From assembly GCF_003428645.1 (NCBI RefSeq), contig NZ_QVQH01000002.1:248997-312996 (forward strand): a DNA stretch of 64,000 nucleotides, written 5' to 3'. The notes under the pieces are model-generated. The model was given only the letters and a program-made list of their open reading frames with translations, searched no databases and was not told the origin of the DNA. The number at the start of each line of letters is the position of its first letter. Within the stretch, counting starts at the first letter, position 1. Below, in pieces: positions 44,471 to 53,024 of this stretch. Origin of the DNA: Geodermatophilus marinus (GTDB lineage Bacteria > Actinomycetota > Actinomycetes > Mycobacteriales > Geodermatophilaceae). The position numbers and the translations under genes were made by a program.

Positions 44471-46216
44471 TCAGCCGGGCATCGGGGTGCCGGTCTCGAC
44501 GGCGAGGCGGCGGGTGAGGTCGCGGTGGGTCATGAGGACGCCGATGGCGTAGCGCAGGTCGAGGGGGTCGTGGTGGTCCTGCAGGGTGGCCGGCAGGTCG
44601 GGGGCGCCGTCGGGGAACAGGGCTCGGTCGATCCGCCGACTCACGCGGGCCGGGCTGGTCGGGGTGGTGGTGCTGCGGGCGGTGGTGGTGCCGCGCTGCC
44701 CGCGGCGGCCGGCGGGGCGCCGGCCGGGTGCGGCCGCGCGGCGGGCCTCGCTGGTCCGGCGCCCGGGGCGTGCGGTCGGGTGGGTGCCGGTTGGGCGGCG
44801 GGGGAGCAGCCGGGCTGTGGAAGGCCGGGCGCCGGGGGCGATGTCGTGCTCGGCGCCGAGTGCCGGGGCGTCGGTGGGTCGGCGGGCTGTGCTGGTGTCC
44901 AGGGGCGGGACGCCGGCGAGGCCGGGGGCGGTGGCCGGGAGCCGGTCGAGGCCGGCCAGGCCACCGGTGAAGGCGCCGTCGGCGCCGCCCCAGACCCGGC
45001 GGCCGTCGGGGGTGGTGACGACCAGCCGGCCGTCGCGGCGGGTCGTGGTCAGGTCCAGGTCGTGGACCAGGCCGTGGTCGGTGTCGCACAGCAGCACCAG
45101 GTTGGGCAGGTCGGTGCGCCCGCCGAAGAGCCAGTGCCGCAGGTGGTGGGCGTGCAGCCGTTCGATGCGGGTCTCGGGGCAGCCGGGGCGGGCGCACCCG
45201 CCGTCGCGGCGCAGCAGCGCGCGGCGCTGCGCCTTCGTGGCCCGCCGCCGGCGCCGGCCCACGGCCAGCGGCTCGCGGCCGGCGGCGAGCATCGCGACCG
45301 CGCTGGCCTCGCACAGCACCCGGCGGGCCTGGGCGCCGGTGACCGCCGGGCCGCCCTCCAGGTAGGCGCGGCCGGCGGCGGTGTCCTCGGCGAGCACCGC
45401 GGCGTCGACGTGGATGACGACCTCCCGGCGCGGCGGGTCGCCGGGGCGGCGGTCCAGCGCCGGGCGGGCCTCGGCCAGGGCGGCCAGGGCGGCCAGCCGG
45501 CGGGCGGCGGTGCGCGCCCGGGCCAGCCCGGCGTCGGTCTCCTCCCCGGCGCAGCGGGCCACCAGGTCGGCGTCGACGGTGCCGCCGGCGGCGCGGGTCT
45601 GCTCGTGCGCGGCGCGGGCGCGGGTGGCCTGGGCGCGGTCGCGGCGGGCGGCGCGCTCGGCCAGGGAGTCGATCGCGGCCATCAGTGGAGCGCCCTGGGC
45701 GGCCGGGCCGCGCACCCGCAGGGTGAAGGTGCCGTCGTCCTCGGTGCGGTAGTCGAACACCACCTCCGGCTCGGCGCGGCGCCCGCTGTCCTGCTCGGCG
45801 GCCTGGTCGTCGACACGGCGCCAGGTGCGGCAGAACCGCTCGGTCTGCGAGGCGGTGGCCGCCAGCGCGAACTCGAGCAGCTCGGCCTCGCAGTCGGGCG
45901 TGGCGATGCGGGTCAGCGCGCGCACCTTGGCGTACGACAGCCGCCCGGCGCCGAACGCGACCTGGATGCGCGGCAGGCCGCGCAGCGCCCGGGCCACCCG
46001 CACCTGCTCGCGGGCGGCGCCGGGGGACAGGCCGCACTGCCAGGACAGCCAGTGCGCGCAGGAGCGCAGCCCCGGCCCGGCCCGGCCCGCGCGGGCGTCG
46101 AACTCGGCCACCAGCCCCAGCCACGCCGCACTCGCCGCGGCCAGCCGCACCGCCCCGGCGGTGATCGCCGCCCCCAGCTCCGCCACCCGGGCCGCCTCGC
46201 CCGTCGTCGTACGCAT
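44471..46216 (-). CDS. DUF222 HNH endonuclease-domain protein
   Basis: A 581-residue protein of the 13E12/DUF222 family, present in many copies in actinobacteria. The DUF222 helical domain covers about residues 1-310 ([35 protein letters not shown]), and the HNH domain about 335-385 ([43 protein letters not shown]). A Pro/Arg-rich linker of about 130 residues leads to a charged tail [20 protein letters not shown]. It may be a mobile or phase-like nuclease; activity is unproven for the family. The gene is bracketed by three identical palindromes. Confidence 0.9.
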   Translation of the reverse strand: MRTTTGEAARVAELGAAITAGAVRLAAASAAWLGLVAEFDARAGRAGPGLRSCAHWLSWQCGLSPGAAREQVRVARALRGLPRIQVAFGAGRLSYAKVRALTRIATPDCEAELLEFALAATASQTERFCRTWRRVDDQAAEQDSGRRAEPEVVFDYRTEDDGTFTLRVRGPAAQGAPLMAAIDSLAERAARRDRAQATRARAAHEQTRAAGGTVDADLVARCAGEETDAGLARARTAARRLAALAALAEARPALDRRPGDPPRREVVIHVDAAVLAEDTAAGRAYLEGGPAVTGAQARRVLCEASAVAMLAAGREPLAVGRRRRRATKAQRRALLRRDGGCARPGCPETRIERLHAHHLRHWLFGGRTDLPNLVLLCDTDHGLVHDLDLTTTRRDGRLVVTTPDGRRVWGGADGAFTGGLAGLDRLPATAPGLAGVPPLDTSTARRPTDAPALGAEHDIAPGARPSTARLLPRRPTGTHPTARPGRRTSEARRAAAPGRRPAGRRGQRGTTTARSTTTPTSPARVSRRIDRALFPDGAPDLPATLQDHHDPLDLRYAIGVLMTHRDLTRRLAVETGTPMPG

Positions 46217-46269
46217 GTTCGGACCGTACGCGGCGCCTCCGACAGGAACCGCAGGTCAACCGCCCCGGC

Positions 46270-46287
46270 ACGTTCCCGCGGGAACGT
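46270..46287. repeat. palindrome copy 2 (CGTTCCCGCGGGAACG core)
   Basis: A perfect 18-bp palindrome, core 46271-46286, 53 bp upstream of the HNH gene start. Confidence 0.85.
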
Positions 46288-46348
46288 CCCCGCGTCGTCC
46301 AGGTCCCAGCAGCCCTGGCCGGTGACCGGACGGAGAGCCTGACTGTGC

Positions 46349-46368
46349 GGCGTTCCCGCGGGAACGCC
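46349..46368. repeat. palindrome copy 3 (CGTTCCCGCGGGAACG core)
   Basis: A perfect 20-bp palindrome, core 46351-46366, between the HNH gene start and the dapD stop. The outer arms differ from copies 1 and 2 but stay complementary. Confidence 0.85.
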
Positions 46369-46390
46369 CGGGGTCGAGGAGGCGCGCGCG

Positions 46391-46441
46391 GCGCGAGGAC
46401 GACCGGGGCGCGAGGACGACCGGGGCGCGAGGACGACGAGG
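46391..46441. repeat. 17-bp tandem repeat, three units
   Basis: Units GCGCGAGGACGACCGGG at 46391-46407 and 46408-46424 are identical; the third (46425-46441) differs at its end. They lie just past the dapD stop and outside any gene I can support. Confidence 0.8.
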
Positions 46442-46461
46442 GCGCGCGCCCGGGCGGTGGG

Positions 46462-47436
46462 TCAGTTGGCGTGCAGCTCGGCGTTCAGCGCGCCCCAGTC
46501 GCCGTCCCGCGGGAGTGCCTCCAGCGCGCCGGTGACGCTGTTGCGGCGGAACAGCAGCCCGTCCCGGCCGGAGAGCTCGGCGGCCTTGACCGTCGAGCCG
46601 TCGGGCAGCGAGACCCGCGCCCCGGCGGTGACGTAGCAGCCGGCTTCCACGACGCACCGGTCGCCGAGGGAGATGCCGATGCCGGCGTTGGCGCCCAGCA
46701 GGCAGCCCGAGCCGATCGAGACGATCGCCTTGCCGCCGCCGGAGAGGGTCCCCATGATCGACGCGCCACCGCCGATGTCGCTGTCGGCGCCGACGACCAC
46801 GCCGGCGCTGATCCGGCCCTCCACCATCGACGGGCCGAGCGTGCCGGCGTTGTAGTTGACGAAGCCCTCGTGCATGACCGTCGTCCCCTCGGCGAGGTGG
46901 GCCCCGAGCCGCACCCGGCTGCCGTCGGCGACCCGCACCCCCGACGGGATGACGTAGTCGACCATCCGCGGGAACTTGTCCACGCCGTGCACGGTGACCT
47001 GCCCGTAGGCGGCCCGCAGCCGGTGCGGGTTGAAGGTGGCGGCCTCCACCGGCCCGGCGCTGGTCCACGCGACGTTCGTCAGCAGCCCGAACACGCCGGT
47101 CATGTCCGCCCCGTGCGGCCGGACGAGCCGGTGCGACAGGAGGTGCAGGCGCAACCAGACGTCGTGGGTGTCCGCGGGCGGGGCGGAGAGGTCCGGGACG
47201 ACGGTGCGGACGCCGACGACCTCGACCCCGCGGGCCTCGTCGCGCCGGACCAGGCCGCCGTAGTCGGGGCCGAGCTCACCGGCGAGCTCGAGCGCGCCCA
47301 GACGGGTGGTCCCCGGGGCCGCACCCTCGGGCGCGCCGAGGCGGGGCTCGGGGTACCAGGTGTCGAGCACCGTGCCGGAGGGCGTCACGGTGGCCAGGCC
47401 GGCGGCGACGGCGGAGAGCGGGGCGGCGGCAGTCAC
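46462..47436 (-). CDS. dapD: 2,3,4,5-tetrahydropyridine-2,6-dicarboxylate N-succinyltransferase
   Basis: A 324-residue acyltransferase committing tetrahydrodipicolinate to the succinyl branch of lysine/diaminopimelate synthesis. The left-handed beta-helix is read in hexapeptides ([19 protein letters not shown], then [18 protein letters not shown] and [20 protein letters not shown]). Length and the N-terminal domain match the actinobacterial DapD type. GTG 47436. It is divergent from dapE, with dapC 8 kb away, so three dap steps lie within 10 kb. Confidence 0.95.
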   Translation of the reverse strand: MTAAAPLSAVAAGLATVTPSGTVLDTWYPEPRLGAPEGAAPGTTRLGALELAGELGPDYGGLVRRDEARGVEVVGVRTVVPDLSAPPADTHDVWLRLHLLSHRLVRPHGADMTGVFGLLTNVAWTSAGPVEAATFNPHRLRAAYGQVTVHGVDKFPRMVDYVIPSGVRVADGSRVRLGAHLAEGTTVMHEGFVNYNAGTLGPSMVEGRISAGVVVGADSDIGGGASIMGTLSGGGKAIVSIGSGCLLGANAGIGISLGDRCVVEAGCYVTAGARVSLPDGSTVKAAELSGRDGLLFRRNSVTGALEALPRDGDWGALNAELHAN

Positions 47437-47472
47437 GCCCCGACGCTACCCAGCCCGGCCACGCACCCCGGA

Positions 47473-47524
47473 CCGCACCCGGACCCCGCACCCGGACCCC
47501 GCGCCCGGATCCCGCGCCCGGACC
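47473..47524. repeat. 13-bp tandem repeat between dapD and dapE
   Basis: Four units of CCGCACCCGGACC or a one- to three-base variant run from 47473 to 47524, within the 172-bp divergent intergenic region. They could affect promoter spacing for either gene. Confidence 0.8.
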
Positions 47525-47608
47525 GCCGGTGGACGGCAGGTGACCGTCCGGCGAACCGGCCCCGGGCTCGCGAGGGGCACCCGGCCGTCGCCCGTAGGCT
47601 CGGCAGCC

Positions 47609-48721
47609 GTGACCGACTCGCCGGGGCTCGACCTCTCTGCCGACGTGCTGACGCTCACCCGGGCGCTGGTGGACCAGCACTCCGTCTCCGGCGACGAGGG
47701 GCCCCTGGCCGACGCGGTCGAGGCGGCCCTCCGCCGGCTCGGCGGGCTGGAGGTCGAGCGGGTCGGCAACGCGGTGCTGGCCCGCACCGACCTGGGCCGG
47801 CCCACCCGGGTGGTGCTCGCCGGGCACCTCGACACCGTGCCCGTCGCCGACAACCTCCCCAGCCGGCTCGACGAGGCCGGCGGCCGGCTCTACGGTTGCG
47901 GCACCAGCGACATGAAGGCCGGCGACGCGGTGATGCTGCGGCTGGCCGGGCGCTTCGGCGTCCCGGGCGCGCAGCCGGCCCACGACCTCACGTTCGTCTT
48001 CTACGACAACGAGGAGGTCGACTCGGCCCTCAACGGCCTCGGCCGGGTGGCCCGGGAGCACCGCGGCTGGCTGTACGGCGACCTCGCGGTCCTGCTCGAG
48101 CCGACCGACGGCGAGGTCGAGGCAGGCTGCCAGGGCACGCTGCGGGCCGTCCTCGAGGTGCCGGGCCGGCGGGCGCACAGCGCGCGCTCCTGGCTCGGGG
48201 AGAACGCGATCCACGGTGCGGCCGGCGTCCTGACCACACTGGCGGCCCACGAGGCGCGCACGGTGGACATCGACGGCTGCACCTACCGCGAGGGGCTCAA
48301 CGCGGTCGGCATCGAGGGCGGGGTGGCGGGCAACGTCATCCCCGATCTCTGCCGGGTCCAGGTGAACTTCCGCTACGCCCCGGACCGCGACGAGGACGCC
48401 GCCGAGGCCTACGTCCGCGAGGTCCTCGCCGACGCCCTCGCCACCGGCGCCACGCTCACCGTGGTGGACAACGCCGGCGGCGCGCTCCCCGGCCTGGGCG
48501 AGCCGGCCGCCGCGGCCTTCGTCGCCGCGGTCGGCCGCCCGCCCCGGGCCAAGCTCGGCTGGACCGACGTGGCCCGCTTCGCCGCCTTCGGCATCCCCGC
48601 GGTCAACTACGGCCCGGGTGACCCCCAGCTCGCCCACACCCGCGAGGAGCACGTCCTGGTCGACCGGCTGCAGCCGGCCGAGGACGCGCTCGTCGCCTAC
48701 CTCTCCGGAGGGGACGCATGA
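47609..48721 (+). CDS. dapE: succinyl-diaminopimelate desuccinylase
   Basis: A 370-residue M20 family zinc peptidase releasing succinate from N-succinyl-L,L-diaminopimelate. Metal ligands are in [12 protein letters not shown] (about residues 72-83) and [13 protein letters not shown], with the catalytic Glu in DNEEVDS and a later [11 protein letters not shown] dimerisation domain. GTG 47609 is the first start in the conserved region. Its stop overlaps the LOG-family gene (ATGA). Confidence 0.94.
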   Translation: MTDSPGLDLSADVLTLTRALVDQHSVSGDEGPLADAVEAALRRLGGLEVERVGNAVLARTDLGRPTRVVLAGHLDTVPVADNLPSRLDEAGGRLYGCGTSDMKAGDAVMLRLAGRFGVPGAQPAHDLTFVFYDNEEVDSALNGLGRVAREHRGWLYGDLAVLLEPTDGEVEAGCQGTLRAVLEVPGRRAHSARSWLGENAIHGAAGVLTTLAAHEARTVDIDGCTYREGLNAVGIEGGVAGNVIPDLCRVQVNFRYAPDRDEDAAEAYVREVLADALATGATLTVVDNAGGALPGLGEPAAAAFVAAVGRPPRAKLGWTDVARFAAFGIPAVNYGPGDPQLAHTREEHVLVDRLQPAEDALVAYLSGGDA

Positions 48722-49557
48722 CGACGACGCCCGGGCCCGCCGACGCGCGGAAGCCCCGCCCCACCCGGCACCGCGGCCCGGTCATGCTGCGCGGCGGTGA
48801 GCCCGACCCGCGCGACGCCGGGACGACGACCGACCAGCGGCTGCTCGACCGGCGCGGCCCGACCGACTGGGTGCACACCGACCCGTGGCGGGTGCTCCGG
48901 ATCCAGTCCGAGTTCGTCGAGGGCTTCGGCCTGCTCGCCGAGATGCCGCGGGCGGTCAGCGTGTTCGGCAGCGCCCGCACCCCCCGGGACCACGACCACT
49001 ACGCGGCGGGCGTGGAGATCGGCGCGGCGCTGGCCCGGGCCGGCTACGCGGTCATCACCGGCGGCGGGCCCGGCGCCATGGAGGCGGCCAACCGGGGCGC
49101 CTCGGAGGCCGGTGGGATGTCGGTCGGCCTGGGCATCGAGCTGCCGTTCGAGCAGGAGCTCAACGAGTGGGTCGACGTCGGCATCGCGTTCCGCTACTTC
49201 TTCGTCCGCAAGACGATGTTCGTGAAGTACGCGCAGGCCTTCGTCATCCTGCCCGGCGGGTTCGGCACCCTCGACGAGCTGTTCGAGGCGCTGACGCTGG
49301 TGCAGACGCGGAAGGTGACCCGCTTCCCGGTGGTGCTCTTCGGGTCGGCGTACTGGTCGGGCCTGGTCGAGTGGATCCGCAGCACGATGGTGCCCGCGGC
49401 CACGATCAAGGAGAGCGACCTGGACCTGTTCACGGTCACCGACGACGTCGCCGAGGTCGTGCGGATCATCCAGGAGGCCGAGGCCGCGCGGGAGGCCGGG
49501 GACAACGGCGGCGGGATGCGCGGCCTCCGCCTCGACGTCGCACCCAGCGACGCCTGA
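48718..49557 (+). CDS. LOG family (TIGR00730) nucleotide phosphoribohydrolase
   Basis: A 279-residue Rossmann-fold protein of the LOG family. Both signatures are present: [14 protein letters not shown] (about residues 115-128) and [16 protein letters not shown] (about 176-191). Family members release free base from nucleoside monophosphates such as cytokinin ribosides; many bacterial ones are of unknown purpose. A 60-residue N-terminal extension with [20 protein letters not shown] is the actinobacterial form. Coupled to dapE by overlap. Confidence 0.9.
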   Translation: MTTTPGPADARKPRPTRHRGPVMLRGGEPDPRDAGTTTDQRLLDRRGPTDWVHTDPWRVLRIQSEFVEGFGLLAEMPRAVSVFGSARTPRDHDHYAAGVEIGAALARAGYAVITGGGPGAMEAANRGASEAGGMSVGLGIELPFEQELNEWVDVGIAFRYFFVRKTMFVKYAQAFVILPGGFGTLDELFEALTLVQTRKVTRFPVVLFGSAYWSGLVEWIRSTMVPAATIKESDLDLFTVTDDVAEVVRIIQEAEAAREAGDNGGGMRGLRLDVAPSDA

Positions 49558-49563
49558 GCCGGC

Positions 49564-49920
49564 GTGCTCTCGTTCGCCGTCTTCGTCCTCGGCGTGCTGG
49601 TCGTCGGGGGCCTGCTGTTCCTCGGCGGGTCGCTGCTGCTCGGCCGGGGGGAGACCCGGCCCCCGGCCGACCCGGACCGCTCGACGGTGGAGCTGCCCGC
49701 CGACCGGCCGGTGACCGCCGACGACGTCCGCGGCGTGCGCATCTCGGTGACCGCGCGCGGCTACCGGATGACCGAGGTCGACTGGCTGCTCGAGCAGCTG
49801 GCCCGCACGATCGAGGAGCGGGACGAGGAGATCGCCGCGCTGCGCCGTCGTCCGTCCGGTCCCGGTCCGGACGACGTCCCGCCGCCGGCCCCGGCGGACG
49901 GAGCGCACGCGGATGCCTGA
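49564..49920 (+). CDS. small membrane protein with a DivIVA-type domain
   Basis: A 118-residue protein. One N-terminal helix (FAVFVLGVLVVGGLLFLGG) precedes a linker and a short DivIVA-like motif RGYRMTEVDWLLEQLAR with a coiled-coil ERDEEIAALRRR. DivIVA domains bind curved membrane and organise polar growth in actinobacteria; this one is very short and membrane-anchored, so its role is uncertain. GTG 49564, overlapping the SRPBCC gene by 8 bases. Confidence 0.78.
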   Translation: MLSFAVFVLGVLVVGGLLFLGGSLLLGRGETRPPADPDRSTVELPADRPVTADDVRGVRISVTARGYRMTEVDWLLEQLARTIEERDEEIAALRRRPSGPGPDDVPPPAPADGAHADA

Positions 49921-50371
49921 GCTGCAGTTGTCGGTCGACGTGGAGGCGCCCCCCGCGCAGGTGTGGACGGCGCTCACCGACTGGACCCGGCAGGGCGAGT
50001 GGATGCTGCTCACCGACGTCGAGATCGTCGGCGGCCCGGCCCAGGGCGTCGGGGGCCGGCTGGCCGCCCGCACCGGCGTCCCCGTGCGGCGCGGGCGGCA
50101 CCTCGGCGTCCTCGACACCATGGTCATCACCGAGTGGGACCCGCCGCACCGGGTCACCGTGCAGCACACCGGGCGGATCATCCGCGGCCCCGGCATCTTC
50201 GAGGTCCGCCCGCGCGGCGCGGGCACGACGTTCGTGTGGACCGAGCGGCTGCACCTGCCGTTCGGGTGGCTCGGCCGGCTCGGCTGGCCGCTCGCCCGCC
50301 CGTTCGTGGTCGCCGGCGTCCGGCTCTCGCTCAGCCGGTTCCGGGACTTCGCCCGCCGCCACCCCGGCTGA
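49913..50371 (+). CDS. SRPBCC family protein
   Basis: A 152-residue polyketide-cyclase/START-like small-molecule-binding protein. The N-terminal VDVEAPPAQVWTALTDWTRQGEW and the long closing helix with LRRRLSRFRDFARR-like sequence are characteristic; the cavity helix is not more specific. No enzymatic residues stand out. ATG 49913 overlaps the preceding gene. It ends the dapE-LOG-DivIVA-SRPBCC unit. Confidence 0.8.
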   Translation: MPELQLSVDVEAPPAQVWTALTDWTRQGEWMLLTDVEIVGGPAQGVGGRLAARTGVPVRRGRHLGVLDTMVITEWDPPHRVTVQHTGRIIRGPGIFEVRPRGAGTTFVWTERLHLPFGWLGRLGWPLARPFVVAGVRLSLSRFRDFARRHPG

Positions 50372-50405
50372 GCCGGGCGCCCCGGGGACCGCGCCGGCGC
50401 CGGGA

Positions 50406-51026
50406 TCAGGCGCGCTGGACCGCCAGCCGCGCGCCGAAGCCGAGCAGGGCGCACCCGGTGACCGCGTCCAGCGCCCGCCGGACCGGCCGCCGCGACAGCA
50501 CCGCCCGCGCCCGGTGCAGCCCGGCCACGAGGAACAGCAGCCAGGCCAGCGACAGCACGGCGTGGGTCAGCGCGAAGGCGGCGAGGACCGCCACGGCGGC
50601 GCCGGGACCGAGGAACTGCGGGAGGACGGCGAGGTAGAACGCCAGCACCTTGGGGTTGGTGATGTTGGACAGGAACCCCTGCCGCCAGCCGGCCAGCGCC
50701 TGCCCGTGCAGGGGCCCGCCGGACGGGGGCGCCGGGTACCTCCCCCGCACCGCCGAGCGCAGGGCCTGCACGCCCAGCCAGGCGAGGTAGGCGATGCCCA
50801 GCCAGCGGACGGTCTGGAAGACCGGCTCGACCCGCACGAGCAGCGCCGCCAGCCCGGCCGCGGCCGCGACCCCCTGCACCGCGTTGGACGACGTCACCCC
50901 GACCGCGCTCCAGGCGCCCCGCTGCCGGCCGCCGGACAGCGTGTTCTTCACGACGACGGCGACGTCCGGCCCCGGGACGAGGACCAGCACCACCGCGAAG
51001 GCGACGAACCCGCCGTACCCCGACAC
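50406..51026 (-). CDS. LysE family amino-acid exporter
   Basis: A 206-residue membrane exporter with about six helices. The family signature is in LVPGPDVAVVVKNTLSGGRQRG near the N-terminus, and the second half has FLSNITNPKVLAFYLAVLPQF. The substrates of LysE/RhtB proteins are amino acids or their derivatives; which one is not visible. GTG 51026 is divergent from the EamA gene. Confidence 0.88.
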   Translation of the reverse strand: MSGYGGFVAFAVVLVLVPGPDVAVVVKNTLSGGRQRGAWSAVGVTSSNAVQGVAAAAGLAALLVRVEPVFQTVRWLGIAYLAWLGVQALRSAVRGRYPAPPSGGPLHGQALAGWRQGFLSNITNPKVLAFYLAVLPQFLGPGAAVAVLAAFALTHAVLSLAWLLFLVAGLHRARAVLSRRPVRRALDAVTGCALLGFGARLAVQRA

Positions 51027-51092
51027 CGGTCCAGCCTAGAGCCCGGGGCAGGATGTCCCCGTGAGGGCGTGCGACGGTGCGCGCGAGGAGCG

Positions 51093-51998
51093 GTGAGCCG
51101 GCGCGGCTGGGCACTCTTCCTCGCGATGTCGGTGATCTGGGGCGTGCCCTACCTGCTCATCAAGGTCGCCGTCACCGACCTCTCGCCGGTGACCGTCGTC
51201 TTCGGCCGGTGCCTGCTCGGCGCCGCGCTCCTGCTGCCCTGGACCGTCGCCCGCGGGCAGCTGCGGCCGGCACTGCGGCACTGGCGGGCGCTGCTGCTGT
51301 TCACGGTGCTGGAGATGACCGGGCCGTGGCTGCTGCTCTCCTACGCCGAGCAGACCCTCTCCAGCTCGCTGACCGGCCTCCTGGTCGCGGGCGTGCCGTT
51401 CGTCGCCGCGCTCGCCGGCCGGCTCGCGGGGGAGGAGGAGCGGCTCACCCCGGTGCGGCTGCTCGGCATGGGGGTGGGGGTGGTCGGCATCGCCGTCCTG
51501 CTCGGCCTGGACGTCGAGCGGGTGGCGCTGCTGCCCCTGCTCGCCGTCGCGCTCACCGTGGTCGGCTACGCCACGGCGCCGCTGGTCGTCAGCCGGGCGC
51601 TGGCGGAGGTGCCCGGGGTGGCCGCCGGCGCGATCGCGCTCACGGTCACCACCGTGGTCTACGCCCCCTTCGCGCTGCCCCGGCTCGACGAGGCCGCCCG
51701 GGCGCCGGCGCCGGCGCTGGCCTCGGTCGCGCTGCTGGGGGTGCTCTGCACGGCGGTCGCCCTCGCCCTGTTCTTCGCGCTCATCCGGGAGGTCGGGCCG
51801 CAGCGCGCGCTGGTGATCACCTTCCTGAACCCGGCGGTGGCCGTCCTGCTCGGCGTCCTGCTGCTCGGCGAGCCGTTCACCCTCGGCCTGGCCGTCGGCC
51901 TGCCGCTCGTCGTGCTCGGCTGCGTGCTGGCCACGCGGCGGGGCCGGCCCCGCCCGGCCACCGAGGTCCCGCCCCCGGTGGACACCGCCGTCCCCTGA
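51093..51998 (+). CDS. EamA/DMT family transporter
   Basis: A 301-residue drug/metabolite transporter with two EamA repeats and ten hydrophobic helices. Landmarks: SVIWGVPYLLIKVAV in the first repeat, YAEQTLSSSLTGLLVAGVP, and ALVITFLNPAVAVLLGVLLLGE in the second. Substrates are unknown. GTG 51093 has GAGGAGC close in front. An acidic Pro-rich tail ends the protein. Confidence 0.88.
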   Translation: MSRRGWALFLAMSVIWGVPYLLIKVAVTDLSPVTVVFGRCLLGAALLLPWTVARGQLRPALRHWRALLLFTVLEMTGPWLLLSYAEQTLSSSLTGLLVAGVPFVAALAGRLAGEEERLTPVRLLGMGVGVVGIAVLLGLDVERVALLPLLAVALTVVGYATAPLVVSRALAEVPGVAAGAIALTVTTVVYAPFALPRLDEAARAPAPALASVALLGVLCTAVALALFFALIREVGPQRALVITFLNPAVAVLLGVLLLGEPFTLGLAVGLPLVVLGCVLATRRGRPRPATEVPPPVDTAVP

Positions 51999-52039
51999 GC
52001 GGCGCCGACCTGTCGGCGGGCCGGTCTAGCCTGCCGCCC

Positions 52040-52609
52040 GTGGACGACCGCACCCGCTGCGCAGAGCTCGTTCGATGTGCGTGGGGGAACAGCACCCCCG
52101 AGTACGCGGCCTACCACGACGAGGAGTGGGGCCGGCCCCTGCACGGCGACGACGCGCTGTTCGAGCGGCTCTGCCTCGAGGCGTTCCAGTCCGGGCTGTC
52201 CTGGATCACCATCCTGCGCAAGCGCCCGGCGTTCCGGGCCGCGTTCGCCGGCTTCGCGATCGACGCGGTGGCGGCCTTCACCGAGGACGACGAGGCCCGG
52301 CTCCTCGCCGACGCCGGCATCGTGCGCAACCGCGCCAAGATCCGCGCGGCGGTCACCAACGCCCGCGCCGCCCGGCAGCTCCCGGAGGGCCTCGACGCGC
52401 TGCTGTGGTCCTTCGCGCCCGCCGGTCCCCGCCCCCGCCCGGCGACGCTGGCCGAGGTCCCGGCGACGAGCCCGGAGTCGACGGCGATGGCCCGCGACCT
52501 CAAGCGGCGGGGGTTCGTCTTCGTCGGACCCACGACCGCCTACGCCCTCATGCAGGCCACCGGCATGGTCGACGACCACGTCGCCGGCTGCTTCCGGGCG
52601 ACCGGCTGA
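52040..52609 (+). CDS. tag: DNA-3-methyladenine glycosylase I
   Basis: A 189-residue base-excision repair glycosylase removing 3-methyladenine. Family blocks are CAWGNSTPEYAAYHDEEWG, FERLCLEAFQSGLSWITIL, NRAKIRAAVTNA and the late FVGPTTAYALMQATGMVDDH. The zinc-binding Cys and His pattern near both ends appears complete (C at about 12, H at about 23, H and C near the end). GTG 52040. A hairpin at 52636-52651 follows. Confidence 0.92.
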   Translation: MDDRTRCAELVRCAWGNSTPEYAAYHDEEWGRPLHGDDALFERLCLEAFQSGLSWITILRKRPAFRAAFAGFAIDAVAAFTEDDEARLLADAGIVRNRAKIRAAVTNARAARQLPEGLDALLWSFAPAGPRPRPATLAEVPATSPESTAMARDLKRRGFVFVGPTTAYALMQATGMVDDHVAGCFRATG

Positions 52610-52635
52610 CCGGCCCCTCCCGGGGACCCGCCGCG

Positions 52636-52651
52636 GCGCGGGGCTCCGCGC
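52636..52651. terminator. hairpin after tag
   Basis: GCGCGG at 52636-52641 pairs with CCGCGC at 52646-52651 over a 4-base loop, 27 bp after the tag stop. Probable terminator. Confidence 0.4.
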
Positions 52652-52770
52652 GGGGGACCTCCTGTTGGTCTACGGACCCCCCATACGGGATCATGGGAGC
52701 GGAGCTCACGACATCGACGAGAGCGACACCGCGGTCGACCGGCCGCGGGTGGTCTGCGAAGGAGGCACGC

Positions 52771-52938
52771 ATGGCGGCCATGAAGCCGCGCACGGGTGAA
52801 GGTCCCCTGGAGGTCACCAAGGAGGGGCGCGGCCTGGTCATGCGCGTACCGCTCGAGGGCGGCGGGCGCCTGGTCGTCGAGCTGTCGCCCGACGAGGCCG
52901 CGGCCCTCTCCGAGGCACTGAAGGGCGCGACCAGCTGA
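52771..52938 (+). CDS. DUF3117 family protein
   Basis: A 55-residue protein conserved across actinobacteria (DUF3117), typically MAAMKPRTGEGPLEVTKEGR at the start, then RVPLEGGGRLVVELSPDEA. Its function is unknown. ATG 52771 has an excellent GAAGGAGG ribosome site. Its stop overlaps the upstream extension of the pepA frame. Confidence 0.93.
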   Translation: MAAMKPRTGEGPLEVTKEGRGLVMRVPLEGGGRLVVELSPDEAAALSEALKGATS

Positions 52939-53024
52939 ACACCCCCGCGAGCCTGCCCCCGGGCAGCCCCGCGCAGGACGACACGGCCCCGGCCGCCGGT
53001 TCCCCGGCGACCGGGGCCGCGCCG

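Noticed and set aside
42966..46271. A single 1101-codon minus-strand frame joining the HNH region and trpB2
   Set aside because: The trpB2 part begins with its own ATG and ribosome site; the upstream part is a shadow of the HNH gene, which has its own good protein in another frame.
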